41,635 nt of DNA from Chara braunii (Eukaryota; Streptophyta; Charophyceae; Charales; Characeae), in assembly GCA_003427395.1 (NCBI GenBank), contig BFEA01000515.1, positions 869,755-911,389 of the forward strand, written 5' to 3'. The position numbers and the translations under genes were made by a program. The notes under the pieces are model-generated. The model did no database searches and was not told the DNA's origin. It worked only from the letters and a program-made list of their open reading frames with translations. Shown in pieces: positions 30,263 to 38,729 of this stretch; positions within the stretch are counted from its first letter, which is position 1, and each line of letters begins with the position of its first letter.

Positions 30263-31237
30263 GTATCTTTCACGCACACTTCTGACTGGGAGCTCTAACC
30301 CTTTCCATCTATTTTCTTCCTTGGATACTCTAGCTTCTATCTTCCGTTCGAAATTATACCTGGCCTTGTTTGTCTTATCTTGGAATGCGGCACAAGGAGG
30401 CAAGTGTTTTAATTGCGGGGGGGATGGACATTTTGCAAGGGAATGTCCCTCAGCGTGATCTTCGCAGAACGCAGGAGGTAACCCTAGCTTAACGATGTCT
30501 ACCCCGGCTAGAAGTTTTTGGACGCCTCGTAGGGCTCCTGAAGATGCGGAGGAAAGAGAATTCCTACGACAATTGATTCAGGATAAGAAAGATGAGCAAG
30601 CTAGGAGGCGGGAGCTTGAAGAGAGGAAGAAGATGGATGAATTGATTAGGCAAGAGATAGAGAGGAACGCTGATGTGCTGGAAGGCAATACGTGGTATCC
30701 AGGGACGAAGCCCGAAGGGAGGAACTTCGATCTCTGGTGGTATGCACGCCGGTATCTGCTCATAAGGACAGGGAGTACGGGGACTATTCAGACAAAGGAT
30801 TAGAGGAGATTGAGGACGAGATAGCTATGGTATACGAACTTCGGGAGAAGAAACGCAAGGGGAAGATGGCGGTGAATGGCCCATAGCAAGTTTTTTGGCG
30901 TCCGTTGTTCAGAAGCCATGATGGGCCTTTGGATGATGTGCCTCTTGCTGGGGAATCGTCTAAGCAAGGTGAGGAGCGCGGTAGGACCAAGGTTGCAGCA
31001 GGGAGTGGCCCGAAAGGCGTGTTGGCTTTCGTACTTGCTCAGAGAAGACTACTGATGGGTAAAAACAAGGATCAGTTAAAGGTAATCAACTACCACAAAG
31101 GTGTGCTGTATACCACGAAGGCGCCAACCATTGAGAAGATCATCGAAGCCCGCACCAAGCTTGCCTATGAAGGATTCGTTTTTACGCCGGCGACTCCAGA
31201 TTCTGGACTGGATGATGTGCAGACACCGCTGAGATGA
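30210..31237 (+). pseudogene. Penelope-like element 5' coding region: CCHC knuckle and coiled coil
   Basis: The frame from 30210 gives a retroviral-type zinc knuckle, CFNCGGDGHFAREC (C66, C69, H74, C79), usually RNA-binding. After an in-frame TGA (30456-30458) the same frame continues into a strongly charged Glu/Lys/Arg segment (30560-30690) that should form a coiled coil. Near 30690 the sensible reading moves to another frame ('YSDKGLEEIEDEIAMVYELR'), interrupted by TAG 30884-30886 and reaching TGA 31235. The last part ('GKNKDQLKVINYHKGVLYTT') is uncharacterised. The role is probably binding the element RNA; that is inference from the knuckle and coiled coil. Confidence 0.65.
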
Positions 31238-31255
31238 ATCGGGGGCTTTTCCAGG

Positions 31256-32521
31256 ATGAAACTTTGGACGAATCTGTTGCACTGTATGACGCTCCGGAAT
31301 CGAACCTGGGAACTCGGTGGTTCCTCTAGGCTGCGTATTCTGTATGATAAATGCGCCACTCTTTCTTTTGTGGCTCTCTCCTTTTTGGGTGAGATTGTTT
31401 GGATGTCGAAATTTCGTTCTCTCCTTCTAACTGTGGACTGGGATGCATGGGATTCGGGTCCTGTCATTTACCTGCTTTCGTCTCCTTGGTGCAAGGCTCA
31501 ATACATTGGCTGCTCAGTTCGCAGCATTATCTTGCGATGGGGTGAGCACATTCGAACAGCTCGGTCCAATGGGTTGGGACTATGTCCTAAGCTGTATCGT
31601 TGGTTGCGGGCTGTTGGCGTAGGGAAGTACGTCCCGGTGCCTTTGGTTAATGGGGTAGAGGCCGTGGATTCCGAGGAAAAATCGCTCTTCAGGAGTTTCC
31701 GTCCTGCTCTCAATCATAGACGGAAGGTGAGATCGCATTCACACTTTAGGCGACCATGTCGTAGGAAAAGGGTTGGTAGTATTGTCTCGACTTCTCATGT
31801 CGGGATTATGAAATTCCGCGTGCCTCTGGGACTTTGGCGTAATAGCCTCCTATCCTTGTTGCAATCCCTTTGGCGGGCTAGGGTGATAGAAGCTTTTGTT
31901 GGAACTTCGACGGGGAATTTATGGGCTGACAGCTGGGCTCTCCTTCGACGATGTTTTCGGCACTCTGTGGTATGTCTGGGTGCTTCGTCCTTTTACCTCA
32001 AGGAATTGAAGGAGGCGTTCGAAGGTGGTGGTGTATGGTACTTTCGTTCGATTGTTTTTACCCCTAATGGGAGACTGCTCTGTAAGGATCAACTCTGTTT
32101 GCTGTTGAAGCATCCTTGGAGACGACGCTTGCTTTGTTTTAAGTCCGTCGCTTTCTTGGTGCGATGGTATAAGGCTGTTCGGGGCTTCACAGGTAAGGCT
32201 ACGCGCACTACGTTGAGGGGGGTTTTGTCCCGATCTATTAAGCAAAAGATCGGTCTTGATCTGCGTCGTCGGGTCGTTGTACGAATGCCCTATGACCATC
32301 GTTTGGTCTCCTCGCGTGTGCATGCACTGACTCTTCGTATCCTCGGCGATTCGGTGTTTCCTGCTGAAGTCAAAGGTGTGATTAAGAGGAAGTTGCGTTT
32401 TGTTTGGAAGAAAAACAGGTCGGTTGCTCAGTATCTTTGGTCCTTCCACAAGGCCTTGGGTGAGGGAGGGGCTGCAAGTACCAGCGCTGTTTCGGAATTC
32501 ACAGAATATACCACAGATTAA
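31256..32521 (+). pseudogene. GIY-YIG endonuclease domain and RT N-terminal region
   Basis: Residues about 68-150 of this frame fit a GIY-YIG nuclease. VIY is at residues 70-72 and YIG at 83-85 (31502-31510), with the usual spacing. An Arg-containing helix ('ILRWGEH') follows, then a conserved Glu ('DSEEKSLF') and the terminal Asn of 'RPALN'. This would make the DNA nick that primes reverse transcription. The domain is followed by about 270 residues with basic patches leading into the RT ('RVVVRMPYDHRL'). The frame continues that of the upstream fragment. Between 31230 and 31340 another frame ('LFQDETLDESVALYDAPE') reads better, suggesting a pair of compensating indels. Near 32490 the coding sense moves to the RT frame. 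Confidence 0.8.
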
Positions 32522-34025
32522 TCCGAAGCAGGGAGTGACCGTACTTGGTAAGCAATTAGTAGCGGTTGCTACCTATCTTAGATCTAGCTTAGTGCTTGAA
32601 CGTGCTGACCTTGTGGTATGCTGGGCTTCTGATTTGGTGGATGCTTCTGACTCTTCAATCATGCACGAATGGGTTTCTAGGCTTCGGCCTTTCGTTTGTG
32701 TGCCAGTGGACCGCAATATTGGTGACACTCTGGTTGTGTGCCCTGTGTTGTTCAAACCCTACCTGTGCATGTCGTTCAATTGGAATCCCTCGTTCGTTCC
32801 AGCGGATTTGTGTGAAAAACGTTTGTTGGCAGTGATGAAGGCCGACTTTGAAGAAGGGGGCTTGGGACGTTTGGGAAAATGAAATTCTGGCGGGTGGTTT
32901 GGTAACGAGTACGTCCTTCCCAAACATAAGGACCTGGCCCGTTGGAGATCTATTTCGCCGACTTGTGCTGAGCCTACTAGAGTAGCTAGTGGTAGGGTAG
33001 CAAGAGCTTTGAATTGCCTTCTTTTTTCGTTGCCGATCAGTTCCTCTAACTTGCGCGCGGTTATGGATTTCCCTGCAGGCTTACAGAGGATGGGTGCTCG
33101 TTTTTAGTCTCTTCCTGGGTTCTTTGATGTCTTGTCCGCATCGTTTGACATCAAGGACATGTTCGTGTCCTTGCCCCACGCTGACATTTTCGCTGCGTTG
33201 GATTGGCTTCTTTCTTTTTTTGAAGACCGGGGTTGCAAGGGGGTTAAGGCAGCTACGCGTGGTAAGAAAGTCTGGCTGTCTTATGGTGGTTCTAGGGATG
33301 AATGTATTTCTGTTTCCATGCGGGCTATCAGGCGAATGGTTGAGTTTGACCTTGCTTATACCTTCATATTTGCCGGAGGGCAGCTTTTACAGCAAGTCGT
33401 GGGGGTCCCCATGGGCAAGTCATCAAGTTGTCCACTCGCGTGTATTCCTTGTTCGTTCGCTGAATGGAAATTCCTGCGCAGTTTGGGCACTGATAGCAGG
33501 TTTGTGCATGGTTTTCGAATCGTGGATGATGTCACCATTTTTGTCGCTGTTACCTCCAAAGGGGCGGATGGTTCTCGGGCACAGGCTGTTCTAGATGAAT
33601 TCTGTAAGTGCTATGGTTCTGCTCTTCGATTAATTCGCACGGACGATGGGAGTGGGCAATGGACTTTCGCAGGGATTCAGGTGTTTAGGTATGGAGTGAC
33701 TTGTCAGACCGTATGTTTGGTTAAGAATGAGACTAGTCTTTGGGAATCCGGGGAATTGGTTTTTGGTAGTTTCCAAGACTATGTATCGTACTCGTGCAAA
33801 AGGGCAAAAACTGGGGCAATTGTGAGCACCCTCCATCGGGGTTTTAGGCTTTCTAGTGACTCTTGGGGGCAGCATCAGGCCTTGTTGGCCGTTAGAGGGG
33901 AACTTTTGTTGAGAGGCTACCCTCGGCGCTTGGTGAGGTCTACTTTTCAGGCCTTTGGGTTGAAATTGGGGGTCTGTGCGGTGGAAGTAGTTGCTGATTC
34001 GTTGGCAAAGGGGGTTTGTCTCTGA
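32460..34025 (+). pseudogene. Penelope-type reverse transcriptase
   Basis: One frame runs from about 32480 to TGA 34023, broken by TGA 32880 and TAG 33105. It contains 'VCVPVDRNIGDTLVVCP' (finger region), 'YVLPKHKDLARW' (a Pro-Lys motif usual in Penelope RTs), FDIKDMFVSLPH (motif A, catalytic Asp), GVPMGKSSSCPLA (motif B), RIVDDVTIF (motif C, Asp-Asp at 33525-33530), FAGIQVFRYG, and a thumb-like 'GAIVSTLHRGFRLSSD'. All catalytic Asp residues are present. There is no GIY-YIG domain after the RT; the frame ends about 35 bp before the right direct repeat. Confidence 0.85.
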
Positions 34026-34058
34026 TTGCCAAACAAGCCCGTAGGAGCCCCCTTGGTT

Positions 34059-34365
34059 GCTGTTCGACCAGACTTTGGGACTGGTGCCTGGTTTTCGGCC
34101 CTTTCTTGCGTAATTTCACTTAGTCCGAATGGACTATTTGGGTTTTTTGGAGCTCTTTGGCATCCTGCCGGTTGACGTTTATCGGGGCCTGATTCGGAGC
34201 GCAGGCTCTGGCTTTGTCGCTTCATTGGTTCCTTGGTTGGGCCCTATGTTGCGCGTACGGCCGACCAGCCTACTTGGGTATTCAGAGCCCTTCGGCACCC
34301 TGCCGTTGATGGTTGATGGGGCCTGTTACGGTTCACAAGCTCTGGATGTGTCGCTTCATCGGTTC
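34059..34365 (+). repeat. Right pLTR-like direct repeat of the Penelope-like element
   Basis: Matches 29956-30262. The two copies diverge at the same relative point ('atcggttcctgg' here, 'tccggttcgtat' on the left), so this shared unit is ~307 bp. Downstream sequence (34366-35327) has no counterpart after the left copy. Confidence 0.93.
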
Positions 34366-35327
34366 CTGGCCTTTTCCTCGTAATACATTCATTTGATTTG
34401 GAAAACTGTCATTCGATGGCCGCTCGGTTCCTTTGCCGCCTGTACCCTGCGTTGCTCGTACTGAGGTTTGGATGCCTGGCTCTGACTATATACCTGGTGT
34501 TGATGGACGGGTACCTCCTCTCAGTTCGCGAACGTGCGTTCAGTTTGCTGCGCTGTCGTAGCCGGTGCCGCCGCTCGGCTATGGTGCCAGAACTGCGCTC
34601 GTACGATGTTAGCTGGCTCCGGGGGGTGCTGTACGAACGGTGGCTTCTTCTGCTATCCTGCTGTTCTTCTGAGGACGATCTCCAGTTGCTGAGCGACGCG
34701 GAAGACTTTGTGTGTCTGTGTGTCTTCTCGCTGTATGTGGTTGGATGTGTGTTTGTGATTGTGTGCAGGTACTTGTGCAGATATCCGACACACTACTTCC
34801 TTCATCGCTGCTTCGTTTTCTCTCTGTGCAAGCGGTTATCGGGGGGCATAAGGTCGATATGGCAGTTTCATGTCCGCCTGACAGATTTATGACAGTTGGC
34901 GTAGGGATCGGTTTGATCGGAGCTCATTATTCGTTCGCATTTGGCGGTTTTGTTGGCTCTATGGGGGGCGCATCGCTCTTTTGCGCGGCTCGGGAGAGGG
35001 TAGGTTTAGGATAGATGTTTGATCGGAGGCAAGGCATGCAGTATGGCCTCCTGGGTCGTGGTATCTTGATTCTGCTGGGGCTAATCCCCCTGAGGAGTCC
35101 GCTTGCGGAGCGGACGAAACGCGTCGGGGAGTGCTGCGTTGTTCTTGGTCTTTTGAGACATGATATCACTCTTTTGTACCTATTACGCATTGTTTGCGTG
35201 TATAAATACGTGTGCGACGGAGCGTGCTTATCTGTGCGAATCTTTGCTCTCTGTCCTCATGTGTCCGCTGTCTGTGCCTGGCAGCTTCTTATCTTTCTCT
35301 CATTCTCTCGCAGCTGCAGCGCGACCC
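34366..35327 (+). other. 3' region of the Penelope-like element
   Basis: About 960 bp between the right direct repeat and the A-run. A 164-codon frame (34398-34892) is Cys/Leu/Arg-rich with no domain and is probably not a gene. The region contains the hammerhead motif. Confidence 0.5.
35086..35130 (+). ncRNA. Type I hammerhead ribozyme
   Basis: All core elements are present in order. Stem I 5' strand tcccc (35085-35089), CUGANGA core as ctgagga (35090-35096), stem II gtccgc/gcggac (35097-35102 with 35110-35115, perfect 6 bp, 7-nt loop), gaaa (35116-35119). A very short helix III region cgcg (35120-35123) follows, then tc with predicted cleavage after 35125, and the stem I 3' strand gggga (35126-35130), perfect 5 bp. 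The minimal helix III is what is known from hammerheads in Penelope-like elements, which can act as dimers. Predicted role: processing of the element's tandem or read-through RNA. Confidence 0.87.
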
Positions 35328-35355
35328 AAAAAAAAAAAAAAAAAAAAAAAAAAAA
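35328..35355. repeat. A-run at the 3' end of the Penelope-like element
   Basis: An uninterrupted run of A after gcgaccc, followed by more A-rich DNA to about 35390. Confidence 0.9.
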
Positions 35356-35392
35356 CTGCTTTCTTATTAAAAGAAAAAGAAAAAAAAAAAGT

Positions 35393-35530
35393 GATGTTTT
35401 TTTTGCCGATTTGAACTTGGACGGCGAGGATGTTGCCATTAAGTGTTTTTCTTGCCGTTTTGAACTTGGACACGAGGATGCTACCATTAAGTGTTTTTTT
35501 TGCCTTTTTGAACTTAAAGTGTGACCCATT
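35393..35530 (+). repeat. Three-copy ~48-bp tandem repeat
   Basis: Units open with tgtttttttt or tgtttttctt, contain 'ttgaacttggac' and end 'accattaag'. The middle unit is 48 bp and the first 49 bp. The third is shortened and diverged. Confidence 0.9.
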
Positions 35531-35769
35531 AAGCACATTTTTCACATCATCATCTTTGGCTATTTTTCTCTTTTTCTGGGATCATCCAAATGCTACAGAA
35601 TGCACCAAAACCATTTTAAAAAAAGCTACTTTTTTTAGGCCCCGAAATTACTTTTGTTGAGGGCCGAACTTTGGGAAATCTGCCCCCCAAATGTTCGGCC
35701 GAACCCTCGAACATTGTGGGGTGGGTGGAGACCCCCCAAAAACGTTCGGGTGGGTTACCCTTATGGGAA

Positions 35770-35845
35770 GTTACAAAATACGCCTGCCGCAAAGCCTTTG
35801 TCTGTTATAAAATACGCCTGCCGCAAAGACTTTTGTCTTCTGCTT
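35770..35845. repeat. Two-copy ~39-bp tandem repeat
   Basis: 'aaaatacgcctgccgcaaag' occurs twice, each followed by a 'ttttgtct'-like end. Confidence 0.92.
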
Positions 35846-36187
35846 ACCCTACACAGGGCAAAAAGCCTGTAAAGCCCTCAAAGAAAGCTCCGAATTTTTT
35901 TTGCGCCCCTATGTGGCCTGGAATTTATTTGGGGGAAGTACTTCGGAGTAACACCCTACTTTCAGAATGGGCAATTTCAGCGGTTCCCTAAATGGAGCAG
36001 AAAAGGAGACCCTAAATCTGCCAAGTGATTCTGTGTGTAATGACTGGAGCAGTTTCAGACCCCTGCTAAACTTTCACATGTCTGTCATTTCGAAACTGCC
36101 ATCATGACATAGGTGCCGCTTTGTCTTTCTTGCCTCTTTCAAACTACAGTTGTGCCACAGCCACAGGTTTCCCAAATTTTTTTTCTC

Positions 36188-36253
36188 ATACCGTCCTCAG
36201 CCTTTTTGCTAAGATCAAGTGTGGTATCTGCTCTGATCAGTTTAATATCTGAT
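36188..36253 (+). ncRNA. U2: U2 snRNA 5' fragment, diverged
   Basis: ataccgtcctcagccttttt continues with 'gctaagatcaagtgtggtat' and 'gatcagtttaatatctgat', then U2 similarity stops. It has several differences from the other copy and no tail or stem II beyond this point. A MITE begins 17 bp downstream. A pseudogene fragment. Confidence 0.85.
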
Positions 36254-36270
36254 GGGGCCACACAACAACA

Positions 36271-36465
36271 GGGGTAAGTTCAGTAGACTCACGAAAAAGA
36301 GTTATAATTGCAGTATGGGGCAAGGTACAGTTTGCAATTGCACTTCGAACACCCTACCTGGCGAGAAAGCTGGGTTGTATACATTGCCCGAAATGCAATT
36401 TGAAACTGTATCTTGGCCCTTAGTGCAATTATAACTCATTTTTGTGACTCCCGCGTAGTTTCCCC
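36271..36465. mobile_element. 195-bp MITE with ~75-bp inverted arms
   Basis: Left ggggtaagttcagtagactc and right (complement) ggggaaactacgcgggagtc diverge at the tip, but the arms then agree well: 'gagttataattgca', 'tacagttt', 'caattgca'. The centre is short. The target duplication is not clear. Confidence 0.75.
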
Positions 36466-36643
36466 TATTTAAAATTAATTTCTTAGGGCTACCGAGGGGT
36501 CACAAGGGTAACAAGAAAAGATGGCGTACTCTATCTCTCTAGTGTTGCCTTTGTATTGCAGTGCAGTGAAGGGTAAAACCTATGCGCAAAAGACACGGGC
36601 TGACAACAACCTATGCGTGTCATCCTTGGGGCCTCGTGGCGGT

Positions 36644-37085
36644 GCATCTTTCCATGTTCTACTGGACGATTCACTCTCGTTTTTTTTTTTCTTTCAAGCA
36701 CTGTCGCGTGGTGATGCCTCGGCCACATCCGAGGTAAGGAAAAGGAAAAAAAGAGAAAAGAAAGAGAGAGCATCCCGTCGCGTGGCTGGGCCACGGCCGC
36801 GATGCCTCGGCCACGGCCGAGATTTAAAAAAAATAATAATAATAATGCAATTTCGCCGTGCATCTTTCCATGTTCTAGTGGAAGATTCACTCTCGTTTTT
36901 TTTTTTTTTTTTCAAGCACTGTCGCGTGGCTGGCCACTGCCGCGACGCCTCGGCCACATCCGACGCAAAAAAAAGGAAAAAAAAAAAAAAGAAAGAGAGA
37001 GCATCCCGTCGCGTGGCTGGGCCACGGCCGCCATGCCTAGGCCACGGCCCAGATTTAAAAAAATAATAATAATAATGCAATTTCG
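36644..37085. repeat. Two-copy ~216-230-bp tandem repeat derived from a MITE
   Basis: 'gcatctttccatgttcta' opens copies at 36644 and 36860. Each then has 'gattcactctcgttttt', a GC-rich 'ctcggccac' block, 'gagagcatcccgtcgcgtgg' and an (AAT)n/(ATA)n tail ending 'aatgcaatttcg'. The opening block matches the interior of the 122-bp MITE at 25893-26014. The 'cctcggccacggccgaga' motif is shared with the 36-bp minisatellite at 29661. Confidence 0.85.
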
Positions 37086-37265
37086 AACTTGTCTTCGCCC
37101 AAGCTTGGAGTTTGGAACGTCTTCGCCCACCCTTGGAGTGGACTGTTATTCCTGTGAATTCGAAACTGTGCAGCGGTCACGGGCGGAGTTGTCTCTTTAA
37201 TTTATTATGGCCATGATTGGTCGTGTTCGGGAGATCTGGGACTGTGTTTTCCTTGTCATGTCTTT

Positions 37266-37690
37266 GGGTCTCGCTCCACTACTGTCCACTGTACAAAAAC
37301 GGACAGTCGTGCTTCGCTCCACTTACTGTCCACTGTACATGTGCAAAATGGCTTGGACAGTTTTCAGAAACCCCGTCGAAAATCCTTCGGACGTGAATGT
37401 ACAGCTCCCAGCCTGCAAAATTCATTACCCGGAAAGTCCTTCAAGGGACTCACCGCGAGGACCCGAATTTTGACAGTGCACCTAGAGTAGGGGCGGACAA
37501 AATCCTTCGGACGCCCTGTCTTGTAGTGCTATCACTGTCTGGTAGTGAAGCCACGAATTTGAGAGGTGGACAGCGGACAGTAAGTTGAGCGATGTCGCAT
37601 TTTCCACTGTCCGCTGTACAATTTTTCGCTCTGACAACTGTCCACCAACTGTCCGAAAATTGTACAGTGGACAGTAGTGGAGCGAGACCC
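37266..37690. mobile_element. 425-bp MITE with perfect 31-bp terminal inverted repeats
   Basis: The left terminus 37266-37296 starts GGGTCTCGCTCCACTACTG and is exactly complementary to 37660-37690. It is flanked by TTT on both sides (37263-37265, 37691-37693). Additional internal inverted copies of the 'actgtccactgtac' motif occur near 37323 and 37600. No transposase. Perfect ends suggest a recent insertion. Confidence 0.93.
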
Positions 37691-37742
37691 TTTCTTTCTC
37701 CCCTCCTCCCCCCCCCCTCCCCCCCCCCCTCCTCCTCCCCCC

Positions 37743-37746
<4 letters not shown>

Positions 37747-37827
<81 letters not shown>
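37747..37827. repeat. (CT)n microsatellite after a C-rich tract
   Basis: About 40 CT dinucleotides, preceded by C-runs (37710-37746). Confidence 0.97.
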
Positions 37828-37831
<4 letters not shown>

Positions 37832-37929
37832 GTTTCTTTCCTCTTCCTCCTCGCCGTGCACCGTTGGATAGACATAAGATTGTTTGACTGTGTTCTTATG
37901 GACTTTGTCTAAATCAGGACGTGATTGTG

Positions 37930-38100
37930 TCCATGGGGATTCATACGATCATGATTGGAGCTCACTATCTGTTCAATTGCGGTTACATGTGCGTACCGTT
38001 CGGCCACGTGCGCCGGATGTCCTATTCACTTTGACTTGCTAAGGCGACGGAGATTGGCACTCCCCAGAGTAGCTGGCGGACGTCTGTCGTAGCCAATTTG
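37930..38100. repeat. Paralogue of 19200-19520 without the SINE
   Basis: Collinear with both flanks of the SINE at 19356-19471. The junction region 'gagattggcactccccagag' (38050 onwards) is uninterrupted. Confidence 0.8.
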
Positions 38101-38162
38101 TCAACCGGACTGTTTACTATTCCAGGCAGGAGGATTACTGTTGTAGGCTGCAACGAGTCTTT

Positions 38163-38559
38163 GGGCCTGGCCACGCCAATGTCGAAAACTGCAATTTCGA
38201 CATTTTCTCCTCGCCACACAGCATGTCGAAATCCGAGATGCAAAAAAAATTCAGGAGCTGTCAGGGAAAGGGTTTCGACACCTCCTGTCGAGAAGGCCTC
38301 GTTTCCCAGCCTGCAACTTGGACATTTTCAACAGTCCTCGATGGGATGTCGAATTCTTGCCCGAAGGTCGAAAAAGAGAACGCATCAACGCTTGTCCTAT
38401 CTTCACCCCAGTTTGTCTCTTTTGTGCACAGGACTTGTGAGTTCTTCACTTCGACATGCTGTGTGGCGAAGAGGGGTTTTCTGTCGAAAGAGGGAATGTT
38501 GAAAATTTCCTGACGTATGTAGAATTTCGTGATGTTTCGACATTGGTGTGGCGAGGCCC
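38163..38559. mobile_element. 397-bp MITE with nested inverted repeats and 3-bp target duplication
   Basis: Ends GGGCCTGGCCACGCCAATG on the left and the complement of GGGCCTCGCCACACCAATG on the right, about 25 bp with two mismatches. It is flanked by TTT (38160-38162 and 38560-38562). A second inverted pair sits inside ('cgccacacagcatgtcgaaa' at about 38213, mirrored at about 38450). The ends belong to the same GGGCCTCGCCACACCA group as the 122-bp MITEs. Confidence 0.9.
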
Positions 38560-38564
38560 TTTGT

Positions 38565-38712
38565 GTGTGCACATGCACGTCTTGAAGCTGAAGAGTCAAA
38601 TTATTAATGTCGGGTTGATCCATATAGAGTCAAATCATTTCTGTCCTGTTGATCTGTATAGAGTCAAGTTATTCATGTCGGTTTGCTTGTTATTGAGCAC
38701 ATATCCTAAACT
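38565..38712. repeat. Single arm of the 19.6 kb palindrome
   Basis: Shares 'gtgcacatgcacgtctt', 'gagtcaaattatt', 'gttgatc-atatagagtcaa' and 'gagcacatatcctaaact' with the right arm at 19712-19848. It has one extra internal duplicate of the 'gttgatc..tatagagtcaa' segment. Confidence 0.85.
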
Positions 38713-38729
38713 GATCTCACACCTCTAAC

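Larger units (their letters stand above)
29956..35327 (+). mobile_element. Penelope-like retroelement, endonuclease N-terminal to RT, decayed
   Basis: Two ~307-bp direct repeats (29956-30262 and 34059-34365) flank a reading region encoding a CCHC knuckle, coiled coil, GIY-YIG endonuclease and Penelope-type RT, all on the plus strand. A hammerhead ribozyme core lies downstream, and an A-run starts at 35328. Classical Penelope elements carry GIY-YIG C-terminal to the RT; the N-terminal position seen here is described for the Chlamys group in green algae and protists. The reading region has five in-frame stops and two apparent frameshifts, so this copy is not autonomous. Confidence 0.85.

Noticed and set aside
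31285-31365. Antisense tRNA-like stretch (GAATCGAACC and a D-arm-like block) at the start of the endonuclease frame
   Set aside because: The T-arm would have two mismatches of five and no acceptor or anticodon stem can be drawn. It is more likely coding sequence of the element.
34398-34892. 164-codon frame after the right direct repeat
   Set aside because: Composition is Cys/Leu/Arg-rich with no domain. It lies in the non-coding 3' region and overlaps other frames of similar length.
37592-37912. Frames rich in Ser-Leu or Arg-Glu repeats
   Set aside because: They are translations of the (CT)n microsatellite.
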